A stretch of DNA of 8,603 nt from contig JAFOGM010000177.1 in assembly GCA_017386805.1 (NCBI GenBank), forward strand, positions 1 through 8,603, given 5' to 3'. Source of the stretch: Bacillota bacterium (GTDB taxonomy: Bacteria > Bacillota > Clostridia > Peptostreptococcales > Anaerovoracaceae). The position numbers and the translations under genes were made by a program. The notes under the pieces are model-generated. The model was not told the origin of the DNA. It saw only the letters and a list, made by a program, of their open reading frames with translations, and searched no databases. Positions 1 through 6,061 of this stretch are shown one piece after another (within the stretch, counting starts at the first letter, position 1; each line of letters opens with the position of its first letter).

Positions 1-2517
1 GGTTTCCGTGCTGGATATACGGAAACATTTACAATCAGAACCAATCAGGATTATGGCGAATTGGTGTCTGTTCGAATCATTCCGGAAGATATTTCTTCCA
101 AGAGTGACACCTTCGATAAGCTGAACATCGAAAGCATTCAGGTCGTGCGTCGAAGTGATGGCGGTTTGAGCCGCCAGTGGGCACTTGAACGCGTGGGTTG
201 GATCGACATTGACTTCATTGATGAAGGCGCTGCAAGTGGTATGCTGGGTCAGACCGGCCGTACCGAAGAGGAAATCGCACGTACATTTAACGTGACCTAC
301 AGTACCTATGCGGTCAACATGTTGGTATCTCTTACTACACTGGGTATGCCTTTCTCCGGAGCTGTGTATGGCGATATCTGTTATTACAACAGCAACGGTG
401 AAGCAAAGCATAAGGGATTTGACATCGTAGAACTGATGTATCAGTATGCGAACAGAACTCCCAAATATACTTCGTTGAACAATGCTGCTGCCAGCACGAT
501 CACCGGTGCTTACGCCTGGAGTGACAGCCACATGTTCCAGGCCGATAAGACCGATCGTTTTATTATCACACTCAGCGATGTGCGCGAAATCGCCTACCTG
601 GAAGTGGATGCGTACATGGATACCCTGAAAGAAGGACAGGGTGGAACCTGGAACATCGGTGGTGTGGCAATTTCCCTGATCGAATCCGAAGGACAGCTGC
701 TGCTTAACGCAAACGATGAATACGAACGTGATAATGAGGTTCATCTGGTGACCACCAATGTGGACACCGGCAGAATCCCGGCATATCAGCTGCTTCTGGA
801 ATACGGAGCTATGACAAAAGCCCGGATCCGATTCATTGAAAATGATATCGATCTGGATACTGACCGAGGAAATGTTTCCGTACTGGCCAGAGAACCGGTT
901 TCTGAAAATGATGTTCTGAACATCTTTATTTATCCGGATCTGGAAGAATCGGAACCTTCGAATACCTATACGTTAAAGGCAGCAGCCACCTATACCTCTC
1001 CCAGAGGTATGAGACAGGCCTCTGCCGGAGAATTAAATCTGTCCCGTGATGGCAGTATGTTCTATGCAATCGGTGTCAAGGCAGGAGGAATGACTGTTCT
1101 GAATGAATTGGCGATCCAGGCAGAAAATCCGGAGCGCATTCCGAATACATACATCAAACGTGCTATCGTTCAGCAGGTTCGTTCCGGAGTCCTCATCAAT
1201 ACCTATGAGTTTGACTTCCAGAGCGGTTACGCAGCCTACGGACAGAGCAATGCTCCTATCACTGAAGTTCCGGGTTATGTACCGACCTTCATCGAGGAAC
1301 AGAAGGTTATGATCAGCATCGGCGAGGGCCTGAGCGAGCCCCTGATGTTACAGCCGGAAAGCATAGACCTGGCTGTAGCCCTGAGCTACATTCCGGTAGA
1401 TTCTGTGGAAGGCAATATCAAGGAATATGACACACCGTTCATCTTCCTCACCGATCAGGAAATTACAATGCTGCGTTCTGGTCAGACGGTAGCAGTCACC
1501 TTCAATGAAGATTACATCAAAGAAATCACCGGCGTGGTGCTGGTAGCTACCGGCGGCATATCGGTTCCCGTTGATATGGCTTGTGTAGCAACTGCCAGTG
1601 TGGCAACCGCTACAGGTGAGCGGGTTGAACACGGCTGGTACAGCTTCTCCGGATTTGTGGATGGTATTTACGGCTCTGACGTTTCCCGTACGGACCGTCA
1701 GCTGGGTTATACCGGAGACAGCGTAAAACCGCTGAAGCTGCAGTTTGTCACTGCACCGGCAACCATGGATACCGAAAGCGGTGTCAATGGCGGTGTGGAA
1801 ATGACGATTTCCTATGTGGATGATTATGGTGTGATCCGCACCAAGACGATTTCTGACCTGCGTCCCTATGCGACAACCGCAACACCTTTCGCTACGGATA
1901 CCGTTACCGAAGTGGAACTGTTGGTTGCAGGCATGAGTGAAATCCGTTGGCTGGAAGTCAGACCTTACGACAGCAAACCCGAAACGGATCTTACCTGGAA
2001 GCTGAGTTCTGTCACTGCCCAGTTGGGCAATGACGGAGAGGTACAGAAGCGCAGTGTAGATGCTACAAAGGCGATTCTGGAAAGCACCGGTCGAAAGATC
2101 AACTTCTCCACAGTGGCTGTTCAGGTCAATGTACATGCATTGAGCAACACCGGTACCCCCACTTATGTGGAAGCCATGAATGAATCGGTGAACATTCTGT
2201 TGGATTCCGGCCAGTCTGCACGAATGGATGTAGAGATCAGCGGATCCGATAAGGGTTACGATGTGGTTGCAGAACGATCCACCGACCTGGAAGGAACCGC
2301 TACTGCGGACGCAAGCGACTTCCTGCATAAGACCGGTGATGTATTGACCTTCAGCCCTGAAAGAAACTATACCGGTGGAAAGATTTATTATCGAATTACA
2401 GTTATTTCCCGTGAGGTTGGAACCAAGACGGTGATCAACCTGGTTCAGGAACCTGAAACTGCTCTCTCTGCTACGGAAATGAAGGCAGGCACAAATGATG
2501 AAGGAGGAAGCTTATGA
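1..2517 (+). CDS. Large beta-rich repeat protein of unknown function, 5' end outside window
   Basis: The frame is open from base 1, so the gene begins upstream; a TTG at 61 is only an internal Leu codon. 838 residues are visible, ending at a TGA that overlaps the next ATG. I do not recognise the family. The sequence is beta-rich, with recurring units of about 65-80 residues that share a hydrophobic 'x-x-F-x-I/V ... I/L-x-x-L-x-V ... W-x-L/I-x-x-V' pattern: residues about 2-79, 178-230, 331-396 and 601-677 (fragment numbering). Examples are TWNIGGVAISL near 216 and LTWKLSSVTAQLG near 665. The pattern recalls beta-sandwich modules such as PLAT/LH2 or carbohydrate-binding folds, but that is by eye only. 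No C-terminal membrane anchor or LPXTG signal is present; an N-terminal signal, if any, lies outside the window. Coupling to a membrane-anchored Ig-like protein suggests an envelope or extracellular role (inference). Coding status is very secure; function is not. Confidence 0.9.
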   Translation, partial: GFRAGYTETFTIRTNQDYGELVSVRIIPEDISSKSDTFDKLNIESIQVVRRSDGGLSRQWALERVGWIDIDFIDEGAASGMLGQTGRTEEEIARTFNVTYSTYAVNMLVSLTTLGMPFSGAVYGDICYYNSNGEAKHKGFDIVELMYQYANRTPKYTSLNNAAASTITGAYAWSDSHMFQADKTDRFIITLSDVREIAYLEVDAYMDTLKEGQGGTWNIGGVAISLIESEGQLLLNANDEYERDNEVHLVTTNVDTGRIPAYQLLLEYGAMTKARIRFIENDIDLDTDRGNVSVLAREPVSENDVLNIFIYPDLEESEPSNTYTLKAAATYTSPRGMRQASAGELNLSRDGSMFYAIGVKAGGMTVLNELAIQAENPERIPNTYIKRAIVQQVRSGVLINTYEFDFQSGYAAYGQSNAPITEVPGYVPTFIEEQKVMISIGEGLSEPLMLQPESIDLAVALSYIPVDSVEGNIKEYDTPFIFLTDQEITMLRSGQTVAVTFNEDYIKEITGVVLVATGGISVPVDMACVATASVATATGERVEHGWYSFSGFVDGIYGSDVSRTDRQLGYTGDSVKPLKLQFVTAPATMDTESGVNGGVEMTISYVDDYGVIRTKTISDLRPYATTATPFATDTVTEVELLVAGMSEIRWLEVRPYDSKPETDLTWKLSSVTAQLGNDGEVQKRSVDATKAILESTGRKINFSTVAVQVNVHALSNTGTPTYVEAMNESVNILLDSGQSARMDVEISGSDKGYDVVAERSTDLEGTATADASDFLHKTGDVLTFSPERNYTGGKIYYRITVISREVGTKTVINLVQEPETALSATEMKAGTNDEGGSL

Positions 2518-3278
2518 AGAAGGTGATCCTTGGCGTACTGGCGCTGATTTTTACCATCGCTTTGGTGATAGCTGGATATATGATGTTTGCTTCCCCGAAT
2601 CTGCAGAAACATACGGTAACGGATGCTCCCTGTCCCTATACCTGGAAAGAATTGCGTGATGGTACAGTACGTCTGGAAATCAATACCCTGTCGTATCCTG
2701 ATCACAATTGGAATGTGGAATGTTATCCTAAAAATGTTGTGGCGGTTACCCGTGAGGAGAGTACGACTGAAACCGTCGTATTCTCCATCCTTCCGCTGAA
2801 TGCAGGACAGAGTTTTGCTCAGGTATTCTGTGAGCAGGCCGAACCCTTCACTGTGCGTGTTTTTGAAATCGGCATGCAAATCGAAGTTTCCGATGAGAAT
2901 GCACTTGTCATAGAAGAAACAACGCAAAAGGCTTACGAAGGTATGGCTGATCTGGGGAAAGCCGGTGGGAATCTCTCCTATTGGGTAGACCCCAACGGAG
3001 CAATCAATTTATTGATTGAAGAAGAAAGAGGTATCTGGGAAGCGGTGGATTATGATGCGGAAAGTATTTCCGTGAACGGTCCTTTCTATCGCGAAGCCAG
3101 CTGTGGTTTTGAGATCCTTGGAAAGAAGGCAGGGACATTCCCGCTGACCATTTCCAATGGGGAGGACAAGACATTTCTTTTGAACGTTGTGGTGGCAGAG
3201 GATCTGACTGCCACCATCACTGAGCTTTCTGAGGATGATCATGCTTCTGAAGGAAGTGAGGAGGAAAACAATGGCTAA
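2514..3278 (+). CDS. Single-pass membrane-anchored protein with two tandem Ig-like units
   Basis: 254 residues. The ATG overlaps the previous stop (ATGA, 2514-2517) and has a perfect AAGGAGG at 2501-2507 with 6-base spacing, so translation is coupled. Residues about 4-26 form one hydrophobic segment after MKK with no lipobox Cys, which reads as an uncleaved signal anchor; the rest should be outside the membrane. The exterior part looks like an internal duplication. Unit A (about 49-120) and unit B (about 161-228) align by eye: TVRLEIN with AINLLIE, a Trp (66 and 175), VVAV with SISV, VVFSI with CGFEI, then a shared AG (97-98 and 206-207), then FTVRV with FLLNV. This suggests two Ig-like or chagasin-like beta domains. 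The C-terminus is acidic (SEEENNG). Function is unknown; a partner or anchor for the large upstream protein is an inference from coupling. Confidence 0.9.
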   Translation: MKKVILGVLALIFTIALVIAGYMMFASPNLQKHTVTDAPCPYTWKELRDGTVRLEINTLSYPDHNWNVECYPKNVVAVTREESTTETVVFSILPLNAGQSFAQVFCEQAEPFTVRVFEIGMQIEVSDENALVIEETTQKAYEGMADLGKAGGNLSYWVDPNGAINLLIEEERGIWEAVDYDAESISVNGPFYREASCGFEILGKKAGTFPLTISNGEDKTFLLNVVVAEDLTATITELSEDDHASEGSEEENNG

Positions 3279-3960
3279 CAGAGAAATTCGGGACATCCTT
3301 CTGGGCCGAATCGTTCGGTTGGACGAGGACCATTGGGCTGCGGCTCCTGCCGGGACCAAGCTCCATTTCTATGGATCCAGAGAAGGTGCAGGGGATGTTC
3401 GCCTCTATGGGGTGAATCACCGAAGCAGTTGTTATCGGACGGAAGAGATGGAAACGGCCGCTGCCTTTGAGGAAGTGGAAACAGTGCTGTATTCCATGGG
3501 CCGTCCTGTGCTGCTGGAAACCTTGCCGGAACGAAAGGCATGCCTCTATGCACCGCACTGGATCGCTCCTGTTCTGTTGACACTTGCGCAGGATGAGGAG
3601 AACTTGTTGTTGACGGCCTATACCGCAAACAGTCTGGTGATGGGTCGCTTCCGCAGCCGTATTGCGCTGTGGGTTCTTGAACGAAGATTGCCGGCGGGCC
3701 TCATCTGTACCGGAAAGAATCTGAAGATCAAGGAAAAACGCGAGGACTCCACTGGACAGAAAAAAATTTCGAAGATCGTTTCAAAGATAACTTCCAAGCT
3801 GGACTCAAAGCAGGACGCAAAGAAGGACTCAAAGCAGGACGCAAAGAAGGAAGCGAAGAAGGAAGCGAAGAAGGACGCGAAGCAAGATTCGAAAAAAACT
3901 TCTGAGCCAAAGAAGAAAAAGACAGCTTCCAAAAAATCGAACAAGAAATCGAAGAAGTAA
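3271..3960 (+). CDS. Small protein of unknown function with long Lys/Ala-rich tail
   Basis: 229 residues from the ATG at 3271, chosen because GAGGAGG at 3258-3264 sits 6 bases upstream; an in-frame ATG at 3235 has no such site and lies within the previous gene. It overlaps that gene by 8 bases (3271-3278), so it is probably translationally coupled. Residues 1-148 form a globular, mixed alpha/beta-looking domain that I do not recognise (starts MANREIRDILLGRIVRLDED). Residues 149-229 are a highly basic, low-complexity tail of KxDxK, KKEA and SKK repeats ending KKSNKKSKK. Such tails, as in histone H1-like proteins, commonly bind nucleic acids or polyanions such as teichoic acids. There is no signal peptide or membrane segment, so a cytoplasmic location is likely unless it is held by its partners. 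Last gene of the operon; a terminator follows at 3992. Confidence 0.88.
   Translation: MANREIRDILLGRIVRLDEDHWAAAPAGTKLHFYGSREGAGDVRLYGVNHRSSCYRTEEMETAAAFEEVETVLYSMGRPVLLETLPERKACLYAPHWIAPVLLTLAQDEENLLLTAYTANSLVMGRFRSRIALWVLERRLPAGLICTGKNLKIKEKREDSTGQKKISKIVSKITSKLDSKQDAKKDSKQDAKKEAKKEAKKDAKQDSKKTSEPKKKKTASKKSNKKSKK
3802..3873 (+). repeat. In-frame tandem DNA repeats encoding the Lys/Ala tail
   Basis: Two exact 24-bp copies, 3802-3825 and 3826-3849 (each starting GACTCAAAGCAGG), encode DSKQDAKK twice. Two exact 12-bp copies of GAAGCGAAGAAG follow at 3850-3861 and 3862-3873, encoding EAKK twice. All unit lengths are multiples of three, so copy-number change by slippage would lengthen or shorten the tail without breaking the frame. 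Exact identity at the DNA level, including synonymous positions, points to recent duplication. Confidence 0.9.
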
Positions 3961-3991
3961 GTCGGTTTTCTGATAATATTACAAAAAACGA

Positions 3992-4019
3992 AAAAAGCTC
4001 CGGACATCCGGAGCTTTTT
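3992..4019. terminator. Bidirectional intrinsic terminator between convergent operons
   Basis: Stem arms 3992-4003 and 4008-4019 are perfectly complementary over 12 bp (core GCTCCGG/CCGGAGC) with loop ACAT. The A-run at 3991-3996 and T-run at 4015-4019 make it work as a hairpin plus U-tract on both strands. It lies 31 bases after the + strand operon stop and 12 bases after the abrB stop on the - strand, so it probably ends both transcripts. Confidence 0.9.
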
Positions 4020-4031
4020 GATTTCAATCGT

Positions 4032-4274
4032 TTACAGATTCTTCAGTTCGCTGATGCAGTTAGCGCATACATTCTTGTCGTGAATTCTGGTAACGTCCTT
4101 TGCATTTCCACAGAAGATGCAAGCAGGTTCGTACTTCTTCAGAACGATATAATCGCCGTCAACATAGATTTCAATGGGATCCTTGATTTCGATTCCCAGA
4201 GTTCTTCTCAGTTCGATGGGGAGTACGATACGACCCAGTTCATCAACTTTTCTTACGATTCCGGTAGCTTTCAT
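4032..4274 (-). CDS. abrB: AbrB-family transition-state regulator with Cys-rich C-terminus
   Basis: 80 residues. Residues 1-48 closely match the DNA-binding swapped-hairpin domain of Bacillus AbrB (recalled: STGIVRKVDELGRVVIPIELRRTLGI); here it reads KATGIVRKVDELGRIVLPIE followed by LRRTLGI and IEIYVDGDYIVLKKY. The family binds DNA as an oligomer and represses stationary-phase and sporulation genes during growth. In place of the Bacillus C-terminal multimerisation region there are two CxxC pairs, Cys52/Cys55 and Cys70/Cys73, which look like a small zinc ribbon; this form is familiar from clostridial AbrB proteins. The start is supported by AAGGAGGAT at 4281-4289 (complement) with 6-base spacing, and by a consensus promoter further upstream. 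The gene is convergent to the left operon, sharing its terminator. SpoVT-like paralogues share the N-domain, but the length and sequence favour AbrB. Confidence 0.93.
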   Translation of the reverse strand: MKATGIVRKVDELGRIVLPIELRRTLGIEIKDPIEIYVDGDYIVLKKYEPACIFCGNAKDVTRIHDKNVCANCISELKNL

Positions 4275-4306
4275 TCTTCCATCCTCCTTAACAGGTACTT
4301 TTCTTT

Positions 4307-4335
4307 ATTGTACAATATCCAAATCTGGAAGTCAA
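4307..4335 (-). promoter_or_regulatory. Housekeeping promoter of abrB
   Basis: Read on the - strand: -35 TTGACT (4335-4330), a 17-bp spacer and -10 TACAAT (4312-4307). The start point would be near 4300, giving a leader of about 25 nt that contains the ribosome binding site. The -10 box lies inside a perfect 12-bp palindrome, TATTGTACAATA (4306-4317), which could be an operator; AbrB autorepression is known in Bacillus, but a role for this palindrome is inference. Confidence 0.85.
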
Positions 4336-4387
4336 GTTACTATTCTGGAAGAATGATACAAAAGAGGGGGAATCCTTGAGGAATTTC

Positions 4388-4711
4388 CTATTTTGACTTT
4401 TTCATCAACTTTGTTAAGTTGGTAACGGAATTCACCAGGTTGGTGGCTGCCTTCAGACTATTTTGGTTTCCTTTCACGACGCCGGACATTTCAGAAGCAA
4501 TGGCAGATACGTCCTTTACCACTTTCTTTGCACTGTCAGCACCTTCCGCAGCGGTGGCAGATACGGTTTCCATATCCTTGAGGATCACTGCCAGAGACTT
4601 TGCAGAGGGAATCAGATTCTTCACGACGCTGATCAAATAGAACAGGAAGATCAGAATTGCAATACAAATTAAATAATGGAGGGCATCGCCCAGGCTGATG
4701 GTAATTTCCAT
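4388..4711 (-). CDS. Small single-pass membrane protein with coiled-coil tail, DUF948/YtxG-like
   Basis: 107 residues from the ATG at 4711. Residues about 11-30 form one strongly hydrophobic helix (LHYLICIAILIFLFYLISVV). About 70 residues follow, rich in Ala, Val, Lys and Ser with heptad-like spacing, resembling the DUF948 (YtxG-like) proteins and the signalling helices of chemoreceptors. The start is uncertain. ATGs at 4774, 4717 and 4711 are in frame. The best-supported promoter has its -10 at 4782-4777, so transcription would begin after the 4774 ATG and exclude it. AAAGGA at about 4724-4729 (complement) is spaced better for 4711 than for 4717. There is no clear terminator before the abrB promoter, so some read-through into abrB is possible. 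Function is unknown; Bacillus relatives are tied to general stress. Confidence 0.8.
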   Translation of the reverse strand: MEITISLGDALHYLICIAILIFLFYLISVVKNLIPSAKSLAVILKDMETVSATAAEGADSAKKVVKDVSAIASEMSGVVKGNQNSLKAATNLVNSVTNLTKLMKKSK

Positions 4712-4776
4712 AATCATCAAATCCTTTCTTCTTACGTATATTTTCTTAGATGCGAACATCGTACGTTCTAACATCT

Positions 4777-4805
4777 ATTATCACCTAATTTTTGAAGAAT
4801 GACAA
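4777..4805 (-). promoter_or_regulatory. Housekeeping promoter of the coiled-coil membrane protein gene
   Basis: On the - strand: -35 TTGTCA (4805-4800), a 17-bp spacer and -10 GATAAT (4782-4777), each box matching the consensus at 5 of 6 bases. The predicted start near 4770 gives a leader of about 60 nt to the ATG at 4711. The same bases could be misread as a ribosome binding site (AGGTGAT) for the ATG at 4774. Confidence 0.65.
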
Positions 4806-4854
4806 GGAAATTTTTCGGACGTGATCGTCGTCCGGTGAGAAAGGAATCACTGAT

Positions 4855-5439
4855 ATGAATTATATCTGGGCAGGGATGATGGTGATCGGGATCGCCTTTT
4901 CTGCGGTCAACGGAACCATGGATACGCTGGGAGATGCCATGATGGATAGCTGTGAAGAATCCATCACCTTTCTCCTGAGCATGGCCGGGGTCATGGGACT
5001 GTGGTCCGGTATCATGAACATTGCTGAAAAAACGGGACTGATCCATGCGCTGTGTGGATTGTTCCGCCCGCTGACGGCCTGGCTGTTTCCCCAAGTGAAA
5101 GATGAAGAAACCATCAGCGCCATGATCCTCAGCTTTGCATCCAACATGATGGGGGCGGGAAACAGTTCCACGATCTTCGCACTGAAAGCCATGGAACGTC
5201 TGGATCGGGAGAACGGCCGCAGGCCGGTTGCCAGCGACGCTATGTGCATGTTTTTAGTGATCAACATGTATATGGTTCAGCTGCTGCCGGTGACGGTACT
5301 GAAGCTGCGCAGCGATGCGGGATCGGCTGCGCCGGAGGACATCGTGATCCCTGCGGCAATCGTGGAACTCGTTACCATGGTGGCTGCGGTGATCCTTTGT
5401 CGAATCTGCGAAGGAAAGAGGGGGAAGCATCTGCGATGA
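4855..5439 (+). CDS. spmA: Spore maturation protein A
   Basis: 194 residues; Bacillus SpmA is of about the same size. It is a multi-pass membrane protein of the Gate (nucleoside-recognition) family that works with SpmB in spore core dehydration and heat resistance; mutants of Bacillus and Clostridium perfringens have wetter cores. Visible family landmarks are NGTMDTLGDAM near 19-30, RPLTAWLFPQV (71-81), the NMMGAGNSS/KAMERL block (97-116), and FLVINMYMVQLLPVTVLKLR (133-152). The C-terminus is basic (EGKRGKHLR). The 97-116 block is unusual: the expected GLGNAATPxGxKAME reads GAGNSSTIFALKAME, losing the usual Pro and Gly. The ATG at 4855 has AAAGGA at 4840-4845. spmB overlaps its stop (ATGA), so the two are an operon. 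I see no confident promoter; in Bacillus the operon is sigma-E dependent. Confidence 0.95.
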   Translation: MNYIWAGMMVIGIAFSAVNGTMDTLGDAMMDSCEESITFLLSMAGVMGLWSGIMNIAEKTGLIHALCGLFRPLTAWLFPQVKDEETISAMILSFASNMMGAGNSSTIFALKAMERLDRENGRRPVASDAMCMFLVINMYMVQLLPVTVLKLRSDAGSAAPEDIVIPAAIVELVTMVAAVILCRICEGKRGKHLR

Positions 5440-5963
5440 CTGCGATTTTTCAGTGGATTTCGATTATGTTTGTACCGGTTCTCTGCGGAACGATTTTACT
5501 GTGGGGACTCTGGAAAAAGGCTCCTGTATACGAATTGTTCATCGAGGGAGTTCGGGAAGGATTGGAAGCGGCAGTGACCATGCTTCCTTTTCTGATGGCG
5601 ATTTTTCTGGGGCTGGAAACGCTGACCGTATCCGGAGCCATGAGCTTTCTGGAAACTCTGGTAAAACCGCTGCTCAATGCGGTGGGAATTCCGGAACAGC
5701 TGACGCCTTTGATTCTCCTTCGGCCGGTCACGGGGAGTGGTTCTCTGGCCGTGCTGAGAGATACCATCACCCAGGCAGGTCCTGACAGCTTTGCGGGGCG
5801 GGCGGCCTGTATTTTGTCCGGAAGCTGCGAGACCGTATTTTATGTATTGGGAATGTACTTCAGCGTGACCTCGGTGAAAAGGATCCGTCATTGTCTTCCC
5901 ATCGGCATCATCTGTTATGTGATCGGCGTCTTTGGGGCTGTGTGGATCTGCAGAATCCTGTGA
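5436..5963 (+). CDS. spmB: Spore maturation protein B
   Basis: 175 residues; Bacillus SpmB is about 178. It is a multi-pass membrane partner of SpmA in spore core dehydration. Landmarks are the N-terminal helix with WKKAPVYELFIEGVREGL (26-43), PFLMAIF, LLRPVTGSGSLAVLRD (94-109), GPDSFAGRAA (115-124) and the hallmark GSCETVFYVLGMYFSVTSVK (129-148), equivalent to the Bacillus GSTDTTFYVLTVYFG block. The start is the ATG at 5436, whose ATGA overlaps the spmA stop; a purine-rich GAGGGGG (5418-5424) lies 11 bases upstream, and the family length agrees. The same frame stays open further upstream to an ATG at 5244, but that stretch lies inside spmA and does not resemble the family. No convincing strong terminator follows directly. 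Confidence 0.95.
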   Translation: MTAIFQWISIMFVPVLCGTILLWGLWKKAPVYELFIEGVREGLEAAVTMLPFLMAIFLGLETLTVSGAMSFLETLVKPLLNAVGIPEQLTPLILLRPVTGSGSLAVLRDTITQAGPDSFAGRAACILSGSCETVFYVLGMYFSVTSVKRIRHCLPIGIICYVIGVFGAVWICRIL

Positions 5964-5979
5964 GGGCGGCGGTTCAGCT

Positions 5980-5998
5980 GTCGATTCGACTGTCGAAT
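5980..5998. other. Overlapping TCGA palindromes after spmB
   Basis: Two overlapping inverted repeats: GTCGA-T-TCGAC (5980-5990) and ATTCGA-CTG-TCGAAT (5984-5998), the second followed by TTTTG. The second can form a 6-bp hairpin with a 3-base loop and a short U-run, so it might be a weak terminator for spmAB, or the pair may be a protein-binding site. Neither use is proven. The rest of 5964-6025 shows no gene or signal that I recognise. Confidence 0.35.
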
Positions 5999-6025
5999 TT
6001 TGTCGTAAAGTTGTATCTTTCCAAA

Positions 6026-6055
6026 GGAATAACGAAAGGAAAACAGACCATACTC
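6026..6055 (+). promoter_or_regulatory. Candidate sporulation-sigma promoter (sigma-G or sigma-E type)
   Basis: GGAATA (6026-6031), a 17-bp spacer and CATACTC (6049-6055). This fits the Bacillus sigma-G pattern (TGMATA, 17-18, CATNMTA) at 5/6 and 6/7 positions. It can also be read as sigma-E (GAATAAC, 15 bp, CATACTCA), with a poorer match. The predicted start near 6062 coincides with the first base of the closing stem of the candidate RNA downstream. No housekeeping promoter fits here. Confidence 0.4.
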
Positions 6056-6061
6056 AGTAGT

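Noticed and set aside
1348..2328. 326-codon open frame on the - strand inside the large gene
   Set aside because: His/Cys-rich composition typical of an antisense shadow, no start signal, and the + strand frame is continuous and beta-protein-like.
3618..4027. Long - strand open frames rich in Phe/Ala/Ser opposite the Lys-rich tail
   Set aside because: They are the complement of the repetitive tail codons; no ribosome binding site, and they cross the bidirectional terminator.
4387..4388. Terminator after the coiled-coil protein gene on the - strand (around 4355-4387)
   Set aside because: Only an imperfect AATCCT/AGGAATT pairing is present and no U-tract follows.
4754..4768. GAAC-N7-GTTC inverted repeat as a LexA/DinR box
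   Set aside because: The Firmicute SOS box needs GAAC-N4-GTTC; the spacing here is 7, and no SOS gene is adjacent.
4772..4779. CATCTATT as a sigma-E -10 box for spmA
   Set aside because: It matches CATAYAHT at 7 of 8, but no acceptable -35 box lies 13-15 bases upstream; only GAACATC at 11 bases resembles one.
4816..4834. Hairpin CGGACG-TGATCGT-CGTCCG just upstream of the spmA ribosome binding site
   Set aside because: A 6-bp stem without U-tract and not covering the AAAGGA; it may affect translation slightly, but nothing supports a regulatory element.
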